Of a stretch of DNA of 64,000 nucleotides, positions 16,735 through 25,900 are shown one piece after another. The DNA is from JBBRNH01 sp038230415. Lineage in GTDB: Bacteria; Bacteroidota; Bacteroidia; Cytophagales; Spirosomataceae. The stretch covers positions 47,625 through 111,624 of the forward strand of contig JBBRNH010000006.1 of the NCBI GenBank assembly GCA_038230415.1, written 5' to 3'. The first letter of the stretch is position 1. The number at the start of each line of letters is the position of its first letter. The notes below the pieces were generated by a model. It was not told the origin of the DNA. It did no database searches and was given only the letters and a program-made list of their open reading frames with translations. The translations under genes and the position numbers were made by a program.

Positions 16735-17715
16735 ATGAAAGCCGAAACCAACGCCCAATCACCCTACCGAAACTTGATTTATACCGGACTGATAATTTTG
16801 TCGGTTGTTATCGGGCTGTCGTTCCCGCAGTACCTCACTAAAATCGGCGATTTTCCGCTCAAAAAACTCATCGTACCGCTCCTGCAAATCATCATGCTGG
16901 GCATGGGAACCACCATGTCTCTCAACGATTTTGAGGGGGTTATCAAACAGCCCCGCGCCGTGGTTATCGGGGTTACCTGTCATTTTGTGATTATGCCGCT
17001 GCTGGGGTTCACGCTGGCAAACGTGTTTAAATTCCCGCCCGAAATTGCGGCTGGTGTGGTCCTCATTGGCTGCTCGCCGAGCGGTTTGGCAAGCAACGTG
17101 ATGTGTTTTATTGCCAAAGCCAACGTACCGCTGTCCATCACCATCACCACCGTTGCCACGTTGTTGGCCCCGTTTCTGATGCCCGCTCTGATGACGCTTT
17201 TGGCCGGGCAGTTCATCGAAATTTCCTTCGGGAAGATGATGCTCGAAATCATGCAGATCGTGATTTTGCCGGTGGCCGTCGGGCTGATATTGAACCGGAT
17301 TTTTCATAAATCGGCGGTGGTTATCAACCGCATTATGCCGTTGGTCTCGATGGCGGGTATTGTGCTGATTGTTGCTATTATCACCGCTGCCGGGCGCGAT
17401 TCGCTGATGACCGTTGGCTGGACGCTGGCTCTCTGTGTGCTGATTCATAACCTGACGGGCTTCTTTTTGGGCTACTGGAGCGCGCGGCTTTTCGGGATGG
17501 ACGAGCAGAGTTGCCGCACCGTTGCCATTGAGGTGGGTTTGCAGAACGGCGGGCTGGCATCGGGCATTGCCGTGCAGATGGGAAAAGTAGCCACCGTTGG
17601 CTTGGCCCCGGCTCTGTTTGGCCCGATTATGAACACAACCGGCTCGCTCTTAGCCACGTTCTGGAGCCAACGCCCGCCCAAAACGGTGGCGGAGCCAACG
17701 GCGGTAGCGGCCTGA
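16735..17715 (+). CDS. Bile acid:sodium symporter family (BASS) transporter
   Basis: This integral membrane transporter of 326 residues has roughly nine or ten hydrophobic segments. Motifs of the family include GCSPSGLASNVM (helix-break region, near residue 120) and EVGLQNGGLASG near 270, both part of the substrate and sodium site. Substrate is not predictable; bacterial members move bile acids, pantoate or other organic anions. The frame extends further upstream, but MKAETNAQSPYRN at 16735 gives the normal length, with a short cytosolic N-terminus. It is followed by a small membrane protein gene. Confidence 0.88.
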   Translation: MKAETNAQSPYRNLIYTGLIILSVVIGLSFPQYLTKIGDFPLKKLIVPLLQIIMLGMGTTMSLNDFEGVIKQPRAVVIGVTCHFVIMPLLGFTLANVFKFPPEIAAGVVLIGCSPSGLASNVMCFIAKANVPLSITITTVATLLAPFLMPALMTLLAGQFIEISFGKMMLEIMQIVILPVAVGLILNRIFHKSAVVINRIMPLVSMAGIVLIVAIITAAGRDSLMTVGWTLALCVLIHNLTGFFLGYWSARLFGMDEQSCRTVAIEVGLQNGGLASGIAVQMGKVATVGLAPALFGPIMNTTGSLLATFWSQRPPKTVAEPTAVAA

Positions 17716-17872
17716 CAAAACGGATTTGTGTTGACTGGCAAAACGGCTTGACGGTTATCGTGCGAACATAAAACTCACTGACAGAACCACTAAAATAGCT
17801 TTGCAAAACATACGTTGGGATAGGCGGTTATAGAAATCAATCAGATTTATTACATTTTTAATCACTTAACGG

Positions 17873-18058
17873 ATGAACATTAAACGCGTATTCGGCATTG
17901 TTTTAACCCTGTTGGGGCTGGTTGGCCTGCTGATGGGTGGTAAAGACTTATTATCAGGCGGGGTTGCTCAGGCCTCGTGGGTCTATCTGGTGTTTGGGGT
18001 CATTTTCTTCTTCACGGGCATCAGCCTGATTCGTACCGTCAGCGATACAACCCGGTAG
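17873..18058 (+). CDS. Small two-helix membrane protein
   Basis: The 61-residue product has two hydrophobic helices (around 5-23 and 37-55) joined by a short loop, and a basic N-terminus. No family is recognised. It ends shortly before a strong hairpin shared with the converging fasciclin gene. Its relation to the upstream transporter is unclear; the gap is 157 bases. Confidence 0.6.
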   Translation: MNIKRVFGIVLTLLGLVGLLMGGKDLLSGGVAQASWVYLVFGVIFFFTGISLIRTVSDTTR

Positions 18059-18097
18059 CCGGCGAAAAGCCCGTTTGCAGCGTCATTATCGTAAACG

Positions 18098-18133
18098 CAA
18101 AACGGCTCAATCTGCACAGATTGAGCCGTTTTG
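18098..18133. terminator. Bidirectional terminator hairpin between convergent genes
   Basis: A perfect 17-bp inverted repeat (18098-18114 and 18117-18133) closes on two bases. The arms end in CAAAA and TTTTG, so each strand has a short T run. It lies between the converging small membrane gene and the fasciclin gene. Confidence 0.85.
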
Positions 18134-18150
18134 TTGTATGCTTTCGCTGA

Positions 18151-18558
18151 TTAAGCAGGCATCAATACCGAATTAATGGCATGAACAACACCGTTGTCAG
18201 TATCCACGTCGGCAATGATTACCTCGGCACCGTTCACCATCACTTTGCCGTTCATCAGTTTGATTGTGATGGTTTGGCCGTTTACCGTAGTGGCCTTCAT
18301 GCCATCCGTCAAATCAGATGACATTACCTTCCCGGCTACCACGTGGTAGGTCAGGATGCCCGTCAGTTTGGCTTTGTTTTCCGGCTTCACTAAGGTGTCA
18401 ACCGTACCGGCGGGCAGGGCAGCAAATGCAGCATCAACGGGGGCAAATACGGTGAATGGGCCAGTGCCGCTCAAGGTTTCAACCAAACCAGCCGCTTTCA
18501 CAGCCGCAACAAGCGTGTTAAATGAGCCGTTTGACACGGCGGTCTCTACAATATTCAT
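18151..18558 (-). CDS. Fasciclin (FAS1) domain protein
   Basis: The 135-residue protein is essentially one FAS1 domain, with the H1-like FTVFAPVDAAFAALP region and the H2-like YHVVAGKVMSSDL and DNGVVHAINSVLMP segments. FAS1 domains mediate adhesion or act in extracellular scaffolds. No signal peptide is visible at MNIVETAVSNGSF, so either export uses another route or the start is misassigned and further upstream. No adjacent gene suggests its function. Confidence 0.88.
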   Translation of the reverse strand: MNIVETAVSNGSFNTLVAAVKAAGLVETLSGTGPFTVFAPVDAAFAALPAGTVDTLVKPENKAKLTGILTYHVVAGKVMSSDLTDGMKATTVNGQTITIKLMNGKVMVNGAEVIIADVDTDNGVVHAINSVLMPA

Positions 18559-18793
18559 AATACGTGAGTTTTGTTGTACGCTGATTTATCGTACATGAAC
18601 ACTACTTTTTGTTTGCCAATATTGTTTATCGGCATAACAGACTTAATGACTTGTTCATGGTTGTTCGGGGCGAGATCGTATTAACGATTCCTGGGTTTGG
18701 TTCACAAATCAACGCCATGGTTGCCAGACAGCCAAAAGGCATCGTTTTGGCCGTTTGCCAACATCAAAATTGTCGCTTTTGCCCGATCAGCCC

Positions 18794-21700
18794 TCACCGC
18801 CCATCCAATGCCCGTTGGAGGGCTTCGGCCAGAATCTTATCGTTGGGGGGGAGCATCAGCGTTTCGTGGTCGCCGGGAACGTCATGCACCCGCACCCCGC
18901 CGAGGGCGTAGTCTTTCCAGCCCAAGTACCGAAAATCATCCACGAAATAGAGCCGGTCAGTGGCCCGAAACAGATCGAGGGTGCCGGCGTAGGGTTGCAG
19001 CACGTAGTTTTTGTAGGCTACCTCGTGTTTCTCGATAATATAGTTCAGGTACGCTACGTCGGTTTCTGGTTTGGGTTGCGCCAGGCCCACCGCGCAGAGC
19101 AACCGGCCCACCTGCCGCAGCACATAATCACGCTGGTAGCGAATGGTTTGCGTCGGGCGTTTCAGCAATGATCCGGCAATCCAGCGCATCTTGGGAAACT
19201 GCCGGGCAACCTTTTTCAACAACTGCATCACCGGCGACCGGCCCGTGACTAACTCCTGCGCGTTGGTATCAAACATCCCAACCATCTTCACGGCGCGGCC
19301 CATTGCCTTGAGTTGCCGGGCCATCTCATAAGCCACATACCCGCCAAACGAATACCCGGCTAAGGCGTAGGGGCCGGTAGGATTCTGGGCCAGCACTTCG
19401 GCCAAGTAGGTGGCGGCAATGGTTTCCATGTTGTCTAAGGGTTCTTCGGTGCCGTCTAACCCCCGCGCCTGCAAGCCGTAGATGGGCTGTTCGGGGTTCA
19501 TGTAGGCCACTAAACTCTGAAAATTCAGGAGGTTAAGTCCAATGCCGTGAATCACATAAATCGGTACCAAGTTCCCCTGTGGCCGGATCGGGACGAGCGA
19601 TTTGTAGGTTTGGGTTGATTTGTCAGCTTCGAGCAACTGCGCCAGTTCGCGTACCGTAGCGTACTCAAACAGCGTGGACAGCGGCAACCGGCGGCTCGTT
19701 TCAGCCTCGATGCGGGTCATCACCTGCATGGCAATCAGCGAGTGGCCGCCGAGGTCAAAAAAGTCGTCGTCAAGCCCAACCTGTTCCACCCGCAGCATCT
19801 GTTGCCAAATCTGAACCAACCGCGTCTCGGTCTCGGTGGGGGCCGGGCCGGGCAACACCGTAGCCTGACCCGGTGCGGGCAACGCTTTTTTGTCGAGTTT
19901 GCCGTTTGCCGTTACGGGTAGTTTGGGCAGGATCACAAACTGACCGGGAACCATGTAGCCCGGCAGTACCAGTTTCAAGCCATCGCGCCAGGCCCGCGTG
20001 GGGTCATGCCCGTTTTGGGAGCCGGGGGCCGTCACCACGTAAGCCACGAGCCGTTTATCGCCGGGGTGGTCTTCGCGGGCAATCACCGCTGCATCCCGAA
20101 CGTCGGGCTGTTGAGAAAGATGGTACTCGATCTCGGCGGGTTCGACGCGGTAGCCCCTGATTTTGATTTGCTGGTCAATGCGGCCTAAATAATCCACTTC
20201 ACCGTTGGGTAAAAACCGGCCCAGATCACCCGTTCGGTACAGGCGTTGGCCCGAAACCGGGTGCGCTACGAACTTTTCGGCGGTCAGTTCGGGCTGATTC
20301 AGATAGCCGATACCCACACCATCGCCCCCGATACAAATTTCGCCGGGCGACGCTTCGCCATTTTCGTGGCCGTTAAGGGCAGACGCATTGGCTTCAGGCG
20401 ACGCGTCGCCCGGCAGGATAAAAATCGCCGTGTTGGCAATCGGCTTGCCAATGGTAATCCGCTCATTGTCAGGCCGTATTTGCTTGTATGTGGCATAAAC
20501 GGTGGTTTCGGTTGGCCCGTAGAAATTCCACAGTTCGGCGCAGCAGGGCAGGAGTTTTTGGGCAATATCTTTGGGCAGGGCTTCGGCGGTCGAGATAATG
20601 CGAAGCCGCGAATTGCCCTGCCAGCCCGCGTCGAGGAGCATCCGCCAGGTGGCGGGCGTGGCCTGCACAAACGTGATGGCTTCGGCGCGGAGCAGATCAG
20701 CTAAGGCCGGGCCGTTGCGAATGGTGTCGGTATCAACAATAACCAGTTCGGCTCCGGTTGTGAGCGGCAGATAAATCTCGGCCATCGCCACATCGAAAGC
20801 TATCGTTGCCAGCACCACCGTTTTGTCGGCGGGGGTCAGGCCGGGCTGTTGCTGCATACTCAGCAACAGATTCACGATGTTGCGGTGCCTGATTTGCACC
20901 CCTTTGGGCCGCCCCGTTGTGCCGGAGGTGTAGAGGACATACAGCAGATCGTCGCCCGAAACCGGCACGGTCAGATCGCCCGAATCGTAGCCGGAGAGCG
21001 TCGGAAACAGGTCTTCGAGGATCAATTCATGCCTGCCTGCGCCAAACCGCCCCCGGTGCATGGCGTTGGTGAGCAACACCCGGCAATCGGCATCGGTCAG
21101 CACGTAGCCAATGCGGTCGTCGGGGTGGCGCGGATCAACCGGCACGTAGGCCGCTCCGGTTTTCATAACGGCCAGCAGGCTCACAATCAGTTCGATAGAC
21201 CGCTCAACGGCCAGCCCCACGCGGTCGCCGGGCCGAACGCCCCGCGCCTGTAACAGTCGGGCCAATTGGTTGGCCCGTTGGTCAAGGGCGGCAAAGGTCA
21301 GGGTTTGGGTGCCAAAGCGCAGGGCCGTCTTGTCGGGAAATCGCCGGGCCGTATCGCGCAGGAAATCAGTCAGGGGCCGTTGTCTGTCGTAGTCAAGACG
21401 CGGGCCACTGCCGGGTTGCAATAGCGTTGACTGTACTGCCAACTGTTCACGCGGGTGAATGTTATTTGTCTGACTGACAGCCGGTTGGGTAAGCTCGTTG
21501 GTCAGGCCAATGGGGGCATCGGGCGTGGTCGTTACTGTTTGCAAAATGACCACTAACTGCCCGTGAAACGCCCGGATGGTTTCGGTTCCAAACAACTGCG
21601 CGTTGTATGACCATTCTACCTGCAAGGCTCCACCCGCGCCGGTTGCGTTGATGAACAACTCGAAATTCTCAAACGCCCGCGGACTGCTGACCAGCCGATA

Positions 21701-22873
21701 ATCAAGGCCGTAGAACCTTACGCCGTCGGCCAGGCCAATATCCACATTAAACACCACCGGCACCAACGGAATCCGGGCCGCATCGCGCGAAACGGGCAAC
21801 TTTTTGAGCAAACTGCCGAAGGTAAGTTGCTGATTATCGAAACAGTCGAGCAGTTCGGCTTTGCGCTGTTGCAGGTATTGCCGGTACGATAATTCCGGTT
21901 TTGGCGCAGACCGCAGCGGCAACAGATTCACGCAGTGGCCCACCAACCGCCCAAAATCAGTGACCGACTGCCCGGCGGCTGGCAATCCCAGCACGATGTC
22001 GGTTTGGCCCGTTAGCCGGTGCAGCAGCATCTCGACCGATGCCACCAGCGTCGTCACCAAACTACAACCGAGTGCCGCGCTCGTTTGCCGCACGGCCCGT
22101 ACCAGGGCTTCATCGAGCGGGATGTCTAACCGATGGCTGGCGTAGGTGCGCCGGGCCGGTCGCTGGGCATCGGTGGGTAGGTTGAGAACGGGGATTTTTC
22201 CGGCAAACTGGCTGATCCAAAACTGCTCAATTGCCTGATAATCAGGGATTTTTACGAACGCCTGCTGTTCAACGGCGTACTGGCTAAACTCGTTCGGGGG
22301 GGGAAGCAACGGTTGGTGGCCCTGCACGAAAGCCGAATACAACGCGCCCAAATCCTGCATCAGAATCCCGGTTGACCAACCGTCGCACACGAGGTGATGG
22401 GCCGTTAGCACAAACTGGTGATCGGTGTCGGCCCGCTTTATCAGCGTCGCCTTCACGAGCGGCCCGTTGGTCAGGTCAAAAACAAGGGTAGCGTCGTCGG
22501 TCAGTATGTCCGCGATACGCTGTTCCTGTTCGGCAACCGGCTGATTCGAGCAATCGGCCCTGAGTAACGCAAGCGGCATATCCCCGAAAAACAGCATCTG
22601 TTCACCGTCACTGCTAAACGCCGACCGCAGGGCTTCGTGCCGCTGCACCAACGCCCGCCAGGCCTGCTCAAACGCTGCCGGATGCAGCGGCCCAAAAAAC
22701 CGCAGTGAAATAGATTCGTTGTAGGCCCGGCTGGCATCGTCGCCCCCAAATTGGCAGGCTAACCAGATTTCGCGCTGGGCTTCGGTGGTGGGCCCCACGT
22801 GCGAAATCGTCGGCCCGGCAAACGGGTCGAAATCAACGGCAACAAAAGGGGTGTCGGCTACACGCTCCAACAT
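18794..22873 (-). CDS. Terminal NRPS module C-A-PCP-TE
   Basis: A 1359-residue nonribosomal peptide synthetase. The condensation domain (about 25-460) has intact HHLVCDGW (second His H160). The adenylation domain (about 495-1000) has YTSGTTGRPKG, FYGPTETT, YRTGDLGR and the NGKLDK end. The PCP has the phosphopantetheine serine S1045 in GGHSL. A type I thioesterase carries S1175 in GYSFGGY. By manual alignment the A domain reads D-V-A-A-I-T-F-V-Y at the specificity positions; I cannot assign a substrate. It should take the acyl chain from the upstream PKS-NRPS protein (start only 27 bases downstream of its stop), add one amino acid and release the product. A short inverted repeat lies in the A domain (20342-20414). 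Confidence 0.96.
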   Translation of the reverse strand: MLERVADTPFVAVDFDPFAGPTISHVGPTTEAQREIWLACQFGGDDASRAYNESISLRFFGPLHPAAFEQAWRALVQRHEALRSAFSSDGEQMLFFGDMPLALLRADCSNQPVAEQEQRIADILTDDATLVFDLTNGPLVKATLIKRADTDHQFVLTAHHLVCDGWSTGILMQDLGALYSAFVQGHQPLLPPPNEFSQYAVEQQAFVKIPDYQAIEQFWISQFAGKIPVLNLPTDAQRPARRTYASHRLDIPLDEALVRAVRQTSAALGCSLVTTLVASVEMLLHRLTGQTDIVLGLPAAGQSVTDFGRLVGHCVNLLPLRSAPKPELSYRQYLQQRKAELLDCFDNQQLTFGSLLKKLPVSRDAARIPLVPVVFNVDIGLADGVRFYGLDYRLVSSPRAFENFELFINATGAGGALQVEWSYNAQLFGTETIRAFHGQLVVILQTVTTTPDAPIGLTNELTQPAVSQTNNIHPREQLAVQSTLLQPGSGPRLDYDRQRPLTDFLRDTARRFPDKTALRFGTQTLTFAALDQRANQLARLLQARGVRPGDRVGLAVERSIELIVSLLAVMKTGAAYVPVDPRHPDDRIGYVLTDADCRVLLTNAMHRGRFGAGRHELILEDLFPTLSGYDSGDLTVPVSGDDLLYVLYTSGTTGRPKGVQIRHRNIVNLLLSMQQQPGLTPADKTVVLATIAFDVAMAEIYLPLTTGAELVIVDTDTIRNGPALADLLRAEAITFVQATPATWRMLLDAGWQGNSRLRIISTAEALPKDIAQKLLPCCAELWNFYGPTETTVYATYKQIRPDNERITIGKPIANTAIFILPGDASPEANASALNGHENGEASPGEICIGGDGVGIGYLNQPELTAEKFVAHPVSGQRLYRTGDLGRFLPNGEVDYLGRIDQQIKIRGYRVEPAEIEYHLSQQPDVRDAAVIAREDHPGDKRLVAYVVTAPGSQNGHDPTRAWRDGLKLVLPGYMVPGQFVILPKLPVTANGKLDKKALPAPGQATVLPGPAPTETETRLVQIWQQMLRVEQVGLDDDFFDLGGHSLIAMQVMTRIEAETSRRLPLSTLFEYATVRELAQLLEADKSTQTYKSLVPIRPQGNLVPIYVIHGIGLNLLNFQSLVAYMNPEQPIYGLQARGLDGTEEPLDNMETIAATYLAEVLAQNPTGPYALAGYSFGGYVAYEMARQLKAMGRAVKMVGMFDTNAQELVTGRSPVMQLLKKVARQFPKMRWIAGSLLKRPTQTIRYQRDYVLRQVGRLLCAVGLAQPKPETDVAYLNYIIEKHEVAYKNYVLQPYAGTLDLFRATDRLYFVDDFRYLGWKDYALGGVRVHDVPGDHETLMLPPNDKILAEALQRALDGR
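20342..20414. repeat. In-frame inverted repeat in the second A domain
   Basis: Arms 20342-20359 and 20397-20414 are 18 bp with one mismatch. They encode residues about 821-845 of the terminal NRPS (the GDASPEANASALNG region), between the A5 and A6 parts of the A domain. The loop there is somewhat longer than in usual A domains, by roughly 8-10 residues. This suggests an in-frame insertion, but coincidence in GC-rich sequence is possible. Confidence 0.5.
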
Positions 22874-22900
22874 TCGTTCTGGATATAGAGGACTACGGCA

Positions 22901-25900
22901 CTACTTGCCAACCTGCAAAAACACACCGGGCTGGTCGGGATTGGCGACAAACCAGCCGGGATTGCCCCGTTTGTCGCGTCCCAATCTGGCTCCGGCAACG
23001 GGTGGCAGACTGGCGCGAATAATCGGTTCAGTTGCCGCTGTGGAGGTTGTAGTCGGCAAGGTGTCCCGCAGGAATCCGGCATTGGCCAGCTCGGTTATGC
23101 TGTCGGTAAAGGCCGTCAGCACCGTGTCGAGGTCGGTATCGGTGAGGGCTTCGGTCACAAAACACGGAAACCCGTCCCAGATGTGAATCCCCTTTTCCCG
23201 CATCAAAGTAAACAATAATTCAGTATATGGGCGTTCTTCGGTGAATTTCAGCTTCCAGAGTGAGCCGTAATGCGCCACAAAAACCGGCAGTTGCCGGGCC
23301 TGGCAAAGGGTATTCATGCGGCTAACGAGCCACTCGGTTTTGGCGTTGAGGTTGTTTTGCAGGTGCGGGCTGTTGTGTTTGATATACGTCAGCGAAGCCA
23401 GCGCAGCGGCTAAGGCCAGCGGATGCCGTACAAACGTACCGGCAAAGTAGGTCACGCCAATTTCGGGGATCGAGTCATCGCCGAACTGCCACGCTCCCCC
23501 GTCGAGCGCGTCCATGAAGGCCCGTTTCCCGGCAATTACGCCAATGGGCAGGCCCGCGCCCACCACCTTGCCATAGGTCACGAGGTCGGCCCGGATATTC
23601 AGCACGGCCTGCATTCCGCCCGCGTGCATACGGAACCCGGTAATCACTTCATCGAAAATCAGGGCCGTTCCCGATGCCGCCGTAATCGCCCGGAGGTCAT
23701 GGAGAAAGGCGGTTGGCAGAAAATCAGCGCGTCGGCTTTGCACGGGTTCAACCAGCACAGCGGCTAATTCGGCGGCCCGTTCGCGGATGATTTGCAGTGA
23801 TTCATCGGTGCCGTAGTCGAGGATAAGCATATTCTGCACGGCTTCGGGCATGATGCCGGCAGCCGCCGGAAATGACTTTAGTTTTTTGGTGCCACGCACC
23901 AATACCTCGTCGTTGATGCCGTGATACGACCCGGTGAAGGCCACAATCAGCGACCGCCCCGTTACGGTTCGGGCCACGCGCATGGCTCCCAGCACGGCTT
24001 CGGAGCCGGTGCTGCACAGGGCGGCCCGGTCAGAGCCGGTCATCTCGCAGATGAGGTTGGCAACGCGCCCGGCCAGTTCGTGTTGCGGCCCCACTTCAAA
24101 CCCGGCCTCGATTTGGTCGTGCAGTGCCTCCCTGATGTGGTCGGGCTGGTAGCCAAAGAGGTTCGAGCCGAAGCCGTTCAGTACATCAATGTATTCGTTG
24201 CCGTCAATGTCCCACAACCGGCTCCCCCGCGAGCGGTTCACCACAATCGGATACACGATTTCTTTGGTCAGTGGCCGGAAACCCGATACCACGCGGGGGT
24301 CGGCCATCTGGGGCCGGTGTTGCCCGGTGTAGGCTTTGCTGGCGGCTGTTTTTTGGGTGTAACGAAGAGAAAGTTCCTGCAAAAACTGCCGTTGGCGGTC
24401 GGTGAGTTGGGCAGTAATCTGGCGGTCAATCCGGGCCGTTGCGCCGAAGGGTTTGAGTAGTTCGGTACGTTCGTCGGTAGTCATCGGCAACTGGTCATTG
24501 GTCAGTTGCTGAGTATCAATGACGACTGACTGATTGCTGCCAACCACCGGCTGGTTTACAGTGCTACCCTGCAATAGAGCCACTTGCCGGGCCAAAAGCT
24601 GCAATTGCTGGGCAATCAGACCGAGCGCACTGTCGTCTTGAGTGGCAAGGGGCAAGTAGTTAGTGGCAAGCGGTAACGGGTCTTCAACGCCAACGCTAAC
24701 GACTTGCCCCTTGCCACTGACCACTGGCAACGTACTGTCGAGGTATGCGGCCAGACTATCGGGCGTTTGCAGGTCGGTGGCGAGTTGCCGGAAGGTGATC
24801 GGCACGGCAAATTCCCGCTTGAATGTTGTCGCTAATTGAGTCAACAGCAGCGAATCAACCCCCATTTCCAAAAAACTCATCGTGGGCGGCAGGCCGGCCA
24901 CGTCAAACCCTGACGCGCTTTCCAGGAGTTCGTTGATGCGGGTAAGTAGTATCGGTTTTCGCATGATTGCAGGTGGTGTTTTTGGCAGTTCGGTTGGTGG
25001 AGACGCGGGGCCGCGTTCAACAGGCCGGGAAGTTGATAACCTGGTTGGGGCATTATTCTGCATCATTACCGGGCTGATCGTCGGCATCGGTATCGTTGGG
25101 GGTTCGATCCAGTGACGCTGGTTATCAAAGCAATACGCGGGTAAAATCACCCGGTTTGGGAGGAGCCGGGGCGGTTCGACGCTTCGATGGGGTAAATCGA
25201 TGCCCTGTTGCCAGAGTTGCCCCAGCGTGGTGAGCATCGCCCGGTTGGCTGCGGGCCAATCGGTGTCGGTGGCCGGGTCTAAACCCGTCAGCACCACAAC
25301 GGCCCGGCCAGCGGCTTGTTGCCGCGCCAGTGTTGCCGATACCCGGCCCGGCCCTACATCGAACAACAGCGGATTATCGAGCGTAAAAATTGTGTCGAGG
25401 GCGGTGGCAAACTGTACCGTCTGGCGCAGGTGTCTGGCCCAATACTGCGGGTCGGTGGCCTGCACGTCGGTCAGGAAAGTTCCGGTCAGGGTCGAGACAA
25501 TGGGTTTTTGGGGACGGCTGAGGGCAATTCCCGCCATGACTACGCCCAGCGCACCGGCCACCGGCTCCATCATGGCCGAGTGAAACGCATGGCTCGTCGG
25601 CAGCCGTTTATTGGGAACAGCGCGGGTGGTGAGCAGGGTGGCAAAATCGGCAACGGCTTCATCGGGGCCGGACACCACGCACAGGTTTTTGCTGTTGACT
25701 GCCGCCAACGCCAGCGTTTCGGGGAGCAGCGTTCGGATGGTTTCGGCGTTCTGCCTGACCGACAGCATCGAGCCGCGTGGCTGTTGACTTACTAACCGGC
25801 CCCGCGTAGCGACTACCGTCAGCGCGTCGGCCAGCGAGAACACGCCCGCTACGTGAGCCGCCACAAACTCGCCGATGCTATGCCCGCACAGCACCGAGGG

